A DNA stretch of 64,000 bases from DAOQAU01 sp035354275 (lineage in GTDB: Bacteria; Cyanobacteriota; Vampirovibrionia; Gastranaerophilales; Gastranaerophilaceae). Shown here piece after piece: positions 17,551 to 25,208 of this stretch (position 1 is the first letter of the stretch; the number at the start of each line of letters is the position of its first letter). The notes below the pieces were generated by a model, which was not told the origin of the DNA, made no database searches, and worked only from the letters and a program-made list of their open reading frames with translations. The DNA is taken from assembly GCA_035354275.1 (NCBI GenBank), contig DAOQAU010000002.1:5479-69478 (forward strand), given 5' to 3'. The translations under genes and the position numbers were made by a program.

Positions 17551-19557
17551 ATGAAAAGATTTTTAACGATTTTGGGACTGGTTTTAATAGTAATTTTTAT
17601 TCAGGTTTTGTTCAAACCTTTTTTTAACAAACTTGAATGGATGACTTATGACTTGAGAGCAAGGTTTTCAACAGACAAAGGCCCTTTTAACAAAAAATTT
17701 AACAAAGCGGATAAAAAAATTGTTTTAATCTCTATTGACGATTATTCAAGAAAACAAATAGCAAATCATCCTGAATTGAATCTCGGCGCATGGCCCTGGA
17801 GAAGAAATGTTTGGGGTGAGGTTTTAAACTATATAGAGCAAGGACACCCGAGGGCGGTTTTGCTTGATATTGTTTTTAATGATATTTCAAGAGGTTATGA
17901 TTATGACAATCAATTTGCGCAAGAGTTAAAAAAGTATAATAATGTAGTGCTTGCAACTTCATTAAATAATCCTAAATACCTTTCCGACAAAATAAAAAGC
18001 GACGATGTTGTAAACAGCTTTTTTCTTCCGACAAAAAAACCGCTTGATGTTGAAAATTTTGACAAACAAATAGATTACAATATAACCTATTTGTCACATG
18101 CTCCTATTTATAATATTTACACGGAACACAACACAATGGGGGTTGTTAATAAAGTTGTGGGGACCGATTCAATTATAAGAAAAGTCCAACCAATTTTTAA
18201 GCTGGAAAAAAATAAGCAGGTTTATTACATTCCCTCCCTGGCTTTTGCCGGATTTCTTAAATATATGGGAGAGGGCGGTAAAATTACAATAAAACATAAC
18301 AAAATATTTTATAAAAACAGGGTTATACCAATTGACGACGAGGGAACGACCCTTTTAAGCTGGCATGGAAAAGGAAATGATTACACATATATTCCTATTT
18401 CAAAAATATTTTTAAGAGAAAAAATAAACGGCAAAAAAATAACCCCAAACTTTTTTAAAGACAAAATCGTCATAATAGGAAGAACAGAAGCAGGAACAGA
18501 TATTCATGCAAGTGCTGTAAACCCAACATACGCAGGCCCCGAAGCTAATGCTGCAGGGATAGATAATTTTATCAACGATACAGATGAAAAAAGTAATTTA
18601 AAAAGGAAATTTATTTCACAACTTCCTCCTTTTATAAAATATGAAATAATAATCTTTTTCTGTTTAATAATAGCGTTTATAGGGCTAACTTCAAAAAATG
18701 CAATATATGCTCTTTTTAACAGTTTATTCCTGGTGTTTTTGTATTTATTTATCTCGTTTTATGCTTTTGCGCATCCTGGTATAAGGCTTTGGATACCTAT
18801 AATTGAGCCTCTTTTTTACATATTACTCACAACCGGTATAATTTTGGCACTAAGATTACACAAAGAAACGACACAAAAAAGAGAAATTATGAATATGTTC
18901 GGCAAATTTGTTTCACCGAATGTTTTGTCAACCATTATTAAAAATCCTTCAAAATTGGTTCTTAAAAATTCAAAAAAACGTGTAACAATATTATTTTGTG
19001 ACGTAAAAGATTTTACAAGTCTTTCAGAAAAATACGACCCGCAAAAATTGGTTGATAATCTTAATGAATTATTTAATGAGATTGTAAATATAATATTTAA
19101 AAATAACGGAACGGTAGATAAATTTATCGGAGATTCGGTTATGGCTTACTGGGGTGATCCCATAGCCTCACCTGACGATGCCTACATGGCGGTTAAAACA
19201 GCTCTTGAAATAAAGAAAAAAGTAAATGAAATGAAATTAGAAAATGCCAAAAACAATAAAATAATCTTTGATGTAAAAATAGGTATTAACACAGGTGATG
19301 CGCTTTTGGGGTTATCGGGTTCAAATAAAATTATGAGTTATACCGCAATGGGAGATGCCGTAAATACCGCATCAAGGCTTGAATCGGCTTGTTCCAAGCT
19401 CAAAAAAGATATTTTAATATCCAAATCAACTTACGAAAAAGTTAAAGAAAAAATTCTCGCCATTTATGTTGACAAAATCGAGGTAAAAGGCAAAGACGAA
19501 CAAATAGAGGTTTATGAACCCGTTAGTTTTGTTCAGGAAAGTTTAAACGAGGTTTAA
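17551..19557 (+). CDS. CHASE2-domain adenylate/guanylate cyclase
   Basis: This is a membrane-bound class III nucleotide cyclase of 668 residues. An N-terminal helix (ILGLVLIVIFIQVLF) leads to an extracytoplasmic CHASE2 sensor (about residues 35-345) containing ISIDDYSRKQI, GAWPWRRNVWGEVL and KIVIIGRTEAGTDIH. Three membrane helices follow (about 355-440). The catalytic domain runs from about 475: ILFCDVKDFTSLSE and FIGDSVMAYWGD provide the metal-binding aspartates, and YTAMGDAVNTASRLE is the substrate region. The ATP-versus-GTP choice cannot be settled by eye. CHASE2-cyclases are frequent in cyanobacteria. The small Cys protein at 19559 begins two bases after its stop and is likely co-translated. 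Confidence 0.93.
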   Translation: MKRFLTILGLVLIVIFIQVLFKPFFNKLEWMTYDLRARFSTDKGPFNKKFNKADKKIVLISIDDYSRKQIANHPELNLGAWPWRRNVWGEVLNYIEQGHPRAVLLDIVFNDISRGYDYDNQFAQELKKYNNVVLATSLNNPKYLSDKIKSDDVVNSFFLPTKKPLDVENFDKQIDYNITYLSHAPIYNIYTEHNTMGVVNKVVGTDSIIRKVQPIFKLEKNKQVYYIPSLAFAGFLKYMGEGGKITIKHNKIFYKNRVIPIDDEGTTLLSWHGKGNDYTYIPISKIFLREKINGKKITPNFFKDKIVIIGRTEAGTDIHASAVNPTYAGPEANAAGIDNFINDTDEKSNLKRKFISQLPPFIKYEIIIFFCLIIAFIGLTSKNAIYALFNSLFLVFLYLFISFYAFAHPGIRLWIPIIEPLFYILLTTGIILALRLHKETTQKREIMNMFGKFVSPNVLSTIIKNPSKLVLKNSKKRVTILFCDVKDFTSLSEKYDPQKLVDNLNELFNEIVNIIFKNNGTVDKFIGDSVMAYWGDPIASPDDAYMAVKTALEIKKKVNEMKLENAKNNKIIFDVKIGINTGDALLGLSGSNKIMSYTAMGDAVNTASRLESACSKLKKDILISKSTYEKVKEKILAIYVDKIEVKGKDEQIEVYEPVSFVQESLNEV

Positions 19558-19558
19558 T

Positions 19559-19777
19559 ATGAGTGAAAAAAAGATTAAAAAATGTCCTTTTAATTCCGGT
19601 GATTGTACTAAAGAATGTTCTCTTTTCATAGATACAGATGATTTAAATGAACTTCTTGCTGCAAGGCTTGCAAGTCTGGGTATTTTAGACAAGGAAAACG
19701 GAATTTGTGCTATTAAAACAATAGCAATGAGCACAGGCCGCTTTATTTTTGAAAATACCTCAACCAAAAGATTTTAA
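19559..19777 (+). CDS. Small cysteine-containing unknown protein, 72 aa
   Basis: It begins immediately after the cyclase stop codon. The N-terminus has three cysteines in KCPFNSGDCTKECSLF, with a fourth at GICAIK. This pattern is compatible with a small metal or iron-sulfur site, or with structural cysteines. The middle is a conserved-looking helix (LNELLAARLASLGILDKENG). No membrane segment is seen. Close spacing with the cyclase suggests coupled expression and perhaps a role in the same signalling path. I know no named family for it. Confidence 0.65.
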   Translation: MSEKKIKKCPFNSGDCTKECSLFIDTDDLNELLAARLASLGILDKENGICAIKTIAMSTGRFIFENTSTKRF

Positions 19778-19880
19778 AAAATTTATTAACAAATGTAACA
19801 AAAAATATGCTTCTTGAAATCGGACTATAAAAATATTTTTTATATATATGTAACACGAAGATATTTTAAGGAGCTTTATA

Positions 19881-20228
19881 ATGGATTTTACATTCAGATT
19901 TTCACCTGAAAGTTCAAAAGGTCAAGAAGCATGGAGTAATTTTTTCTTGTCATCTGATAGTGAAGAAACTCAAGCAGCAGGTGCTATTGCACTTTTGGAT
20001 GTTAATGATTGTCAAGGAGATACTTTTTGTTCTAAAGATGCTTTTGGAACAACAGATTTTTCAAACATAGGAGAATTTGTTTGTAGCGCAGATAATACTT
20101 CTGTAGAAGGTCTTGGTTCAATTGCCTTTACAGGATTTGATTCAGGCATTGATTGTGCTTCATCGGCAGGTTCTTTTGATTGCGCATCTTCTGATTGCGG
20201 AGCCTCTTCAAGTAGTTTTATAGGATAA
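19881..20228 (+). CDS. Small acidic Cys/Ser-rich protein, possible peptide precursor
   Basis: The 115-residue protein has a strong ribosome site (AAGGAGCTTTATA ATG) and its own terminator directly after the stop. The first half is acidic and poor in Cys (MDFTFRFSPESSKGQEAW...). The C-terminal third is composed almost only of Ser, Cys, Ala, Gly and Asp (GIDCASSAGSFDCASSDCG, then ASSSSFIG). There are six cysteines overall and very few basic residues. The leader-plus-core layout resembles ribosomally made, modified peptide precursors, but no modifying enzyme or transporter is adjacent. It may equally be a structural or secreted protein of this lineage. It is not recognised. Confidence 0.65.
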   Translation: MDFTFRFSPESSKGQEAWSNFFLSSDSEETQAAGAIALLDVNDCQGDTFCSKDAFGTTDFSNIGEFVCSADNTSVEGLGSIAFTGFDSGIDCASSAGSFDCASSDCGASSSSFIG

Positions 20229-20236
20229 TAAGATAT

Positions 20237-20276
20237 AAAAAGGCGGGCTGTGTTTTTAAACACAGCCCGCCTTTTT
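20237..20276 (+). terminator. Strong intrinsic terminator
   Basis: Perfect GC-rich stem AAAAAGGCGGGCTGTGT / ACACAGCCCGCCTTTTT right after the stop of the Cys/Ser-rich gene. Because A and T runs flank it symmetrically, it can also end transcription of the convergent zinc-ribbon gene. Confidence 0.9.
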
Positions 20277-20296
20277 ATAGTTTTTATAAAACAAAA

Positions 20297-20557
20297 TTAA
20301 TCTTTTTTAAAGCAGTCTCTGCAAAAAATTTCTTTTCCTTCAATTGGTCTGAAGGGGACTTGTGTGTTAACGCCACATTTTGAGCAGACTGCATCATAGA
20401 GTTTTCTTTTGTGTTTTTGTTTGCGTGCCTTTCTGCATTCGGTACATCTTTTTGGTTTGTTTGTGAGTCCTTTTTCTGCGTAAAATTCTTGTTCGCCGAC
20501 TGTGAAAATGAATTCACAACCGCACTCTTCACAGATGAGTTTTTCTTCTTGGTACAT
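20297..20557 (-). CDS. Zinc-ribbon protein (two CxxC pairs)
   Basis: This is an 86-residue cytoplasmic protein with two zinc ribbons. The first is CEECGCEFIFTVGEQEFYAE followed by KPKRCTECRKARK, matching the probable zinc-ribbon domain found in many anaerobes. The second is CSKCGVNTQVPFRPIEGK ending in FCRDCFKKD. In total there are four CxxC pairs. The ATG at 20557 has AGGAG at good distance. Upstream in-frame codons lack a site. Function is unknown and nucleic-acid binding is a guess. A 180-base structured region lies just upstream on the same strand and could act as its leader. Confidence 0.85.
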   Translation of the reverse strand: MYQEEKLICEECGCEFIFTVGEQEFYAEKGLTNKPKRCTECRKARKQKHKRKLYDAVCSKCGVNTQVPFRPIEGKEIFCRDCFKKD

Positions 20558-20639
20558 TTGGTGTTCTCCTAATTTCAGTAACGGTAATGAAAAAATCAAG
20601 TTTTTTCATTTAATCCTTTACATTCTAATGCTTTTTTGA

Positions 20640-20822
20640 AAAATTTGCAATAGAGGGTACGGAATAATTCCAAAATATACAATTTTGAGAATTTTCCGTG
20701 CCCGACCTTAAGAAGGTGAAAACTAAGCACAGCCTTGGTAAAAGGCTGGCATAGTTTTTACCGGACTAAGGCGGCTTCGTGAAAAATTGTAAATTTTTCC
20801 CAAGCCGCTAGAGGACACCAAA
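20640..20822 (-). ncRNA. Structured RNA-like intergenic block of unknown family
   Basis: Between the HtrA and zinc-ribbon genes, almost the whole gap can pair. Three nested or adjacent stems are visible: GCGGCTT...AAGCCGC with an inner AAAAATT/AATTTTT (about 20771-20808), GGTGAAAACTA...TAGTTTTTACC around AGCCTT/AAGGCT (about 20715-20763), and GGGTACGGAA...TTCCGTGCCC (about 20653-20702). I checked by eye for RNase P, tmRNA, SRP, 6S and common riboswitch cores and found none. It is more GC-rich than its surroundings. Either strand is possible. Minus is assumed because both flanking genes lie on it. Confidence 0.45.
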
Positions 20823-20826
20823 ATTA

Positions 20827-21501
20827 TTAATTTTTGTCTATTTTTAAAGAGATTAAATCTTTAACAGAATTTATAGGAACAGCAAAACCTATTCCTATGT
20901 TTGATTTGTTGTTATCAGGGTTATAAATTGACTGGCTTATTCCTATAACTTCGCCGGTTGTATTCACAAGCGGTCCGCCAGAATTGCCAGGGTTTATTGC
21001 CGCATCGGTTTGGATTTTGTTTTTTGTGTAATCTATTCTTGAAACAATTCCCTGTGTTAAAGTTCCCGAAAAACCGAAAGGATTTCCTATGGCAAGGACT
21101 TTTTGCCCGACTTTTATTTCTTCGGAATTCCCAAGCTTGACTGTTGACAAAGGTTCTTGGGGCTCTATTTTTAAAAGAGCAATATCGTTTTTTTCTCCTA
21201 GAATTGATAAAACTTTTGCTTTATAAACTTTGCCGGAAATCGTAGTGACATCTATATCGTTTGAGCCGTCAACAACATGTGAGCTGGTTAAAATTACGCC
21301 CTGTTGGGTTAAAATACAGCCTGTTCCGCTTGAAATTCCTTCTTTAAGTTGGGCGTCAATACAGACTATAGCGGGATTTATTTTTTCGTAAACATTAATA
21401 TTTATCTGTTCTTCGGCATCATAATTTTGTCCAAAAACAGCAAAACAAGGGAAAATTCCCAAAAAAATCATATAAATAATAAATTTTTTAAATAAATTCA
21501 T
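20827..21501 (-). CDS. HtrA/DegP-type serine protease lacking PDZ domain
   Basis: This is a trypsin-fold serine protease of the S1C class, 224 residues. A signal peptide or anchor (MNLFKKFIIYMIFLGIFPCF) directs it to the envelope. The catalytic triad is complete: His in ILTSSHVVDG, Asp in KNDIALLKI, and Ser in NPGNSGGPLV, followed by GIGFAVPINSVK. The protein ends right after the protease domain, so it lacks the PDZ domains of DegP and DegS. Short PDZ-less forms are known. I use the ATG at 21501 with AAGGGGTGAGG upstream, not the GTG at 21513. It is expected to act in quality control or signalling in the periplasm. Confidence 0.88.
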   Translation of the reverse strand: MNLFKKFIIYMIFLGIFPCFAVFGQNYDAEEQININVYEKINPAIVCIDAQLKEGISSGTGCILTQQGVILTSSHVVDGSNDIDVTTISGKVYKAKVLSILGEKNDIALLKIEPQEPLSTVKLGNSEEIKVGQKVLAIGNPFGFSGTLTQGIVSRIDYTKNKIQTDAAINPGNSGGPLVNTTGEVIGISQSIYNPDNNKSNIGIGFAVPINSVKDLISLKIDKN

Positions 21502-21648
21502 AAAAACCCTCACCCCTTAAAAAATTTTGCATTTTTTTAAAGAAAGTTTCCACCTGCTTTTTTGGTGAACAAAGGTTAATTCTTTTACTTATTAAAATTT
21601 TAATGATACAATGTAGAAAAATTAAAATTATTTAAGGAAGGAGAAATC

Positions 21649-22404
21649 ATGGGTAGAATGGATTTATTCAGGCAGCATTTAAAAGAAAAAAGAGCGGTAA
21701 AAATAATCGCAGGTATTGACAATTTTGATATCGAAAGCATCAAAAAAGTTGTAACAGCGGCAAATCAGGCAGGTGTAAGCGCAATAGACATTTGTGCAGA
21801 TACAAAAATAATTTCTCAGGTAAAAGAAATGACAAAGCTTCCTGTTTTTGTTTCATCAATAATTCCTAAGGAATTAGCTCAGGCAATAGAATCAGGTGCT
21901 GATGCAATAGAGTTAGGAAATTTTGACGCGCTTTATAAAAACGGCACAAGAATGGGAGTAAATGAGGTTTTAGATCTTGTCAGAGAAACACTTTCTTTAA
22001 TAGATAAAACACAAACTTTTTTTTGTGTAACAATACCGGGGCATGTGAGCGTGTCAGAGCAGGTTGCACTTGCCGTTAAGCTTGAATCTTTGGGAATTGA
22101 CCTTATCCAAACAGAAGGTGCAGTAATAGCTCAGGCAAAAAGCGAAGGCGCAAGAGGGCTTCTTGAAGTTGCAAGTGTTTCTATAGCAAATACCATTGAA
22201 ATCACAAGAAACGTTGATATTCCCGTTATGACAGCATCAGGAATCACTTCAACAACAGCACCGATGGCACTTGCCGCAGGCGCAAGCGCAATCGGAGTAG
22301 GCTCTTGTATTAATAAACTTAACTCTCAAATAGCTATGATTGCTCAGGCTAAAAATTTAGTCGAAAGCGTAAATTCAAGCCAAAGAGAAAAAGTTTTAGT
22401 ATAA
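21649..22404 (+). CDS. ycf23: Ycf23/DUF561-family TIM-barrel protein
   Basis: This 251-residue (beta/alpha)8 protein closely resembles the Ycf23 (DUF561) family of cyanobacteria and plastids: LKEKRAVKIIAGIDNFDIES, ADAIELGNFDALY, LIQTEGA, VMTASGITSTTAPMALAAGA and GVGSCINKLN. The phosphate-binding ends of the barrel (TASGITS, AIGVGS) are intact. The biochemical function is not firmly established, and the fold suggests a small phosphorylated substrate. It has a strong ribosome site (AAGGAAGGAGAAATC) and its own terminator, so it is monocistronic. A copy of TGTAGAAAA lies 29 bases upstream at 21612. It is one of the best lineage clues here. Confidence 0.85.
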   Translation: MGRMDLFRQHLKEKRAVKIIAGIDNFDIESIKKVVTAANQAGVSAIDICADTKIISQVKEMTKLPVFVSSIIPKELAQAIESGADAIELGNFDALYKNGTRMGVNEVLDLVRETLSLIDKTQTFFCVTIPGHVSVSEQVALAVKLESLGIDLIQTEGAVIAQAKSEGARGLLEVASVSIANTIEITRNVDIPVMTASGITSTTAPMALAAGASAIGVGSCINKLNSQIAMIAQAKNLVESVNSSQREKVLV

Positions 22405-22410
22405 ATATTT

Positions 22411-22452
22411 AAAAAAAGGGCGGACTGTCATTTGACAGTCCGCCCTTTTTTT
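22411..22452 (+). terminator. Strong intrinsic terminator
   Basis: Perfect stem AAAGGGCGGACTGTCA / TGACAGTCCGCCCTTT with flanking A and T runs. It serves ycf23 and, by symmetry, the convergent dnaA. Confidence 0.9.
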
Positions 22453-22473
22453 AAATAAAATTTTATTTACCCC

Positions 22474-23865
22474 TCATTTACCTCTGATTTTTTCTTTCAA
22501 TTCGCAAAGGAGTTTTTCAAGTTCTGAATTTGTTTTTAATTCTTCTTTAATTTTTTCATAAGAAAAAAGAATAGTAGGATGTTTTTTGTTTAAAAAGTCT
22601 GCAATGTTTACAAAGCTCATCTGAGTCATTTCTCTTGCAAGATAAATTGCAAGATGTCTTGTGTGTGAAATTTTTTGGTTTCTTGCAGAACTTTTTAATT
22701 CATCTAGAGAGATATCAAAGTATTTGGCGACAGTTTCACAAATATTTTCAATTGTAACTTTTTTCTTTTTCCCGTCGATTTTTAAGACCTTTTTAACGGT
22801 ATCAACATCAAGCTCAATGTTTTGAATACTTGCAAACGCGCTTACTTTATTGAAGGCCCCTTCAAGTTCTCTTACGTTATCGCAGTAATTATGGGCGATA
22901 AATTCAAGAACTTCAGATGAAATTTTCATTCCTATTTCATCTGCAAGATTAGCCAAGATTGCTACTCTTGTTTCAAAATCAGGCGGTGTGATATCAACAA
23001 CCAAACCCATTTGGAATCTGGTTTTAAGTCTTTCCGGAAGTGTGGGGATGTCTTCAGGTAGGCGGTCTGAAGTTATTACAATTTGCTTTGAGTTATTGTG
23101 AAGACTGTCAAAAGTGTGGAAAACTTCTTCCATGGTGCGTTCTTTCGATTCGATAAATTGAATATCGTCAAGCAAAAGCACATCGATATTTCTGTACTTT
23201 TGGCGAAATTTTGTCATTCTGTCATTAATATCGCCGCCTTTTCTTATGTTGTTGATAAGTTCATTTGTAAAATCTTCCGTTTTAATATATCTTACTTTTA
23301 ATTTCGGGTGATTAAAAATTATATAATGACCAATAGCTTGCATTAAGTGGGTTTTACCAAGTCCTGAGGCTCCGTAGATAAAAAGCGGATTATATTTTTT
23401 ACAAGGGGTTTTTGCAACTGTAAGTGCTGCAGCTTGGGCAAATCGGTTGTTTTCGCCCACTACAAAATTATCAAATTTGTATTTTAAATTCAAATTACAA
23501 AAAGATTGCATCTGGGCGAGGTTTTCCATTGGCGTGGCACTTTGAGTTTTTTCCGCGGTTTGTTTTGCTTTTTGAATTTGTTTTTTAAGTTTTTGAGAAA
23601 GTTCTTCATCAAAAATTATGTTAAATTCAATTTCTTTACCCAAAACATTTTTAAAAGCTTCTATAACCTGATTATAGTGGTTTTTTCTTATTATGGAAAC
23701 AGCAAAGGCTTGCCCTGTCAAAACAGAAAATTGGTTGTTTTCATACCCGATAGGCTCTAAAGGTAAAATCCAAGGCTCAAAAGAAGAAGCGGGAATTTTT
23801 GGCTCCAGCTCTTTTTTGACTTCTTCCCATATTTTTTTGACTTCTGAAATTTCCATGCCCTCCAT
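22474..23865 (-). CDS. dnaA: Chromosomal replication initiator DnaA
   Basis: DnaA is the AAA+ initiator that binds DnaA boxes and opens oriC. The 463-residue protein has domain I (about 1-90), a short linker, Walker A GASGLGKTHLMQ, Walker B VLLLDDIQFIESKE, sensor region VITSDRLPEDIP, and domain IV with ISHTRHLAIYLAREMTQMSF. The DNA-recognition segment reads NKKHPTILFSYEKI where the E. coli protein has GRDHTTVLHACRKI. The usual Asp and first Thr are thus replaced by Lys and Pro, while the His and second Thr remain. It lies 11 kb from dnaN, not next to it. The start is either the ATG at 23865 or the one at 23856. Confidence 0.97.
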   Translation of the reverse strand: MEGMEISEVKKIWEEVKKELEPKIPASSFEPWILPLEPIGYENNQFSVLTGQAFAVSIIRKNHYNQVIEAFKNVLGKEIEFNIIFDEELSQKLKKQIQKAKQTAEKTQSATPMENLAQMQSFCNLNLKYKFDNFVVGENNRFAQAAALTVAKTPCKKYNPLFIYGASGLGKTHLMQAIGHYIIFNHPKLKVRYIKTEDFTNELINNIRKGGDINDRMTKFRQKYRNIDVLLLDDIQFIESKERTMEEVFHTFDSLHNNSKQIVITSDRLPEDIPTLPERLKTRFQMGLVVDITPPDFETRVAILANLADEIGMKISSEVLEFIAHNYCDNVRELEGAFNKVSAFASIQNIELDVDTVKKVLKIDGKKKKVTIENICETVAKYFDISLDELKSSARNQKISHTRHLAIYLAREMTQMSFVNIADFLNKKHPTILFSYEKIKEELKTNSELEKLLCELKEKIRGK

Positions 23866-23883
23866 GCTACAACAAAAAGAGGG

Positions 23884-23935
23884 AAATAGGAAATAGGTAA
23901 TATGAAATGGGGAAAAGAAGGCAAGTTATAAACTT
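23884..23935. repeat. Dispersed AT-rich repeat, short copy R9
   Basis: GGGAAATAGGAAATAGGTAAT-type units end in TTATAAACTTATAA, upstream of dnaA. It is a degenerate member of the AGTAAATGGTAAAT family. Confidence 0.45.
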
Positions 23936-23943
23936 ATAAAACA

Positions 23944-23971
23944 AAATAAAAAAGCGGGCTTTTGCCCGCTT
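23944..23971 (-). terminator. Intrinsic terminator of the small gene at 24011
   Basis: Stem AAGCGGGC / GCCCGCTT with a four-base loop. On the minus strand it is followed by a T run (TTTTTTATTTTGT). It lies 40 bases after the stop of the 57-residue gene. Confidence 0.85.
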
Positions 23972-24010
23972 GAAACCAATCCTTGACCTTATCCCTTTAA
24001 GGCATTTTAT

Positions 24011-24184
24011 CTATGCGATAAAATTACCTCCAAATCTGCTTGCTCCATGGAAAAACGATTCCTGCAATAATTCTTGAAAACTTTTTTTCCTGATATCTTT
24101 TTTGTTCAAATCAGGAGAATTTATGAATTCCGACGTTTCTTTATAGATACCCGAAACGGTATCTGAAAGTAAAAGTGTAGCCAT
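24011..24184 (-). CDS. Small unknown protein, 57 aa, downstream of the Tad operon
   Basis: A short open frame (MATLLLSDTVSGIYKETSEF... ending SRFGGNFIA) has an AAGGA ribosome site at good distance and its own terminator. It begins 130 bases after tadC on the same strand. It has no membrane helix and no pilin-type processing site, so it is not an Flp pilin. The middle is charged and helical (NKKDIRKKSFQELLQESFF). Short lineage-specific proteins like this one recur in the window. Function is unknown. Confidence 0.55.
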   Translation of the reverse strand: MATLLLSDTVSGIYKETSEFINSPDLNKKDIRKKSFQELLQESFFHGASRFGGNFIA

Positions 24185-24313
24185 TTTTCTTTTCCTTGTC
24201 TCTCTTAATATTTCTCTCTTATATTAATAAAAAAGAAATAAGGGAAATTATTTACTTTTTATATAATAATAATATAAAAAATTTACAAAAAGTTACAAAC
24301 CTTCTGTAAAAAA

Positions 24314-25201
24314 TTACATGCCGCCCAGGTTTGTTGTTATTTTTTGCAGTGCAGGGTACATAATTATTATAAAAATAGCCGGCATCATAAAAATAACCAT
24401 GGGGATAGTCATTTTTGTGCTTGCCATCTGGGCCATTTCTTCTATTTTTTGTCTTTTTCTGACTCTCATTGAATCACAAAAAGCTTCAAGAGATTGTACA
24501 ATACTGCTTCCGAGTTTTTCTGTTTGAATTAATAGTGCAACAAAAGACTGCAAATCCTGGTTTTCATTTCTCAAAAGCAGGTTTTTGTAAGCGTCCTGTC
24601 TGCTTAAACCTGAAAGAATATCTTTGTTTAGTCTATCAAATTCAGTTGAAATTGTTTTTGAAGTCAATTCAAATTCTTCCGCAACTTTTGAAAAAGCAGA
24701 GTCAAGCCCCAATCCTGCCTGAACACAGATTGATAATAAATCAACCGCATCAGGAATAAATTTCATGAATTCTTTTCTTCTAAGTGCTATTTCTTTTTTA
24801 ATTTTAATTTCGGGCAATCTGTAAACTATTAGAATAAACAAAATGCATCCTGCAAGAACCATAAAATCAAATTGAATATAAAGAATAACCGCACAAATAA
24901 GAAAAGCAATAAGGGCACCTGTTATTTTTTGTGTTTCAAATTTTATTACATCTTCTTCAGAAGAAGGCTCTCCTGCCTGCAAAAGAAGTTTTTTTGTTTT
25001 TCCTATGGTGGATTTTGCATTTTTTTGGGATAAGGGTTCAAGAAGTTCGTGTAAATTACGGATTATGTTTGCAATAAAACTTTCTCTTTTTTTAAATTTT
25101 CTTTTAAATCTTTTTTCAAGCGGAGATTGCGGCTCATATAAAAATATCGCCGTTATAATTGCTGCTGCTATTCCGATTGTTAATGATATTATTAAATTCA
25201 T
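24314..25201 (-). CDS. tadC: Tad pilus inner-membrane platform protein TadC
   Basis: This GspF-type platform protein of the Tad/Flp pilus is 295 residues. It has an N-terminal membrane helix, a pair of helices in the middle (ITGALIAFLICAVILYIQFD, MVLAGCILFILIVYRLP) and one at the C-terminus (IPMVIFMMPAIFIIIMYPAL). The T2SSF domain runs from about residue 150: FIPDAVDLLSICVQAGLGLDSA and ETLAQTEKLGSS-like (LLIQTEKLGSSIVQSLEAF). It works with TadB in the inner membrane to drive assembly. It starts eight bases after tadB with a good ribosome site (TTAGGAG), so both are made together as the usual TadBC pair. Confidence 0.92.
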   Translation of the reverse strand: MNLIISLTIGIAAAIITAIFLYEPQSPLEKRFKRKFKKRESFIANIIRNLHELLEPLSQKNAKSTIGKTKKLLLQAGEPSSEEDVIKFETQKITGALIAFLICAVILYIQFDFMVLAGCILFILIVYRLPEIKIKKEIALRRKEFMKFIPDAVDLLSICVQAGLGLDSAFSKVAEEFELTSKTISTEFDRLNKDILSGLSRQDAYKNLLLRNENQDLQSFVALLIQTEKLGSSIVQSLEAFCDSMRVRKRQKIEEMAQMASTKMTIPMVIFMMPAIFIIIMYPALQKITTNLGGM

Positions 25202-25208
25202 TTTTCTC

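Noticed and set aside
20640..20822. RNase P RNA, tmRNA, SRP RNA or 6S RNA
   Set aside because: The conserved core words of these RNAs (for example GAGGAAAGTCCGGGC of RNase P) are absent on both strands.
24011..24184. Flp pilin at the end of the Tad operon
   Set aside because: The 57-residue product has no hydrophobic pilin helix and no processing site.
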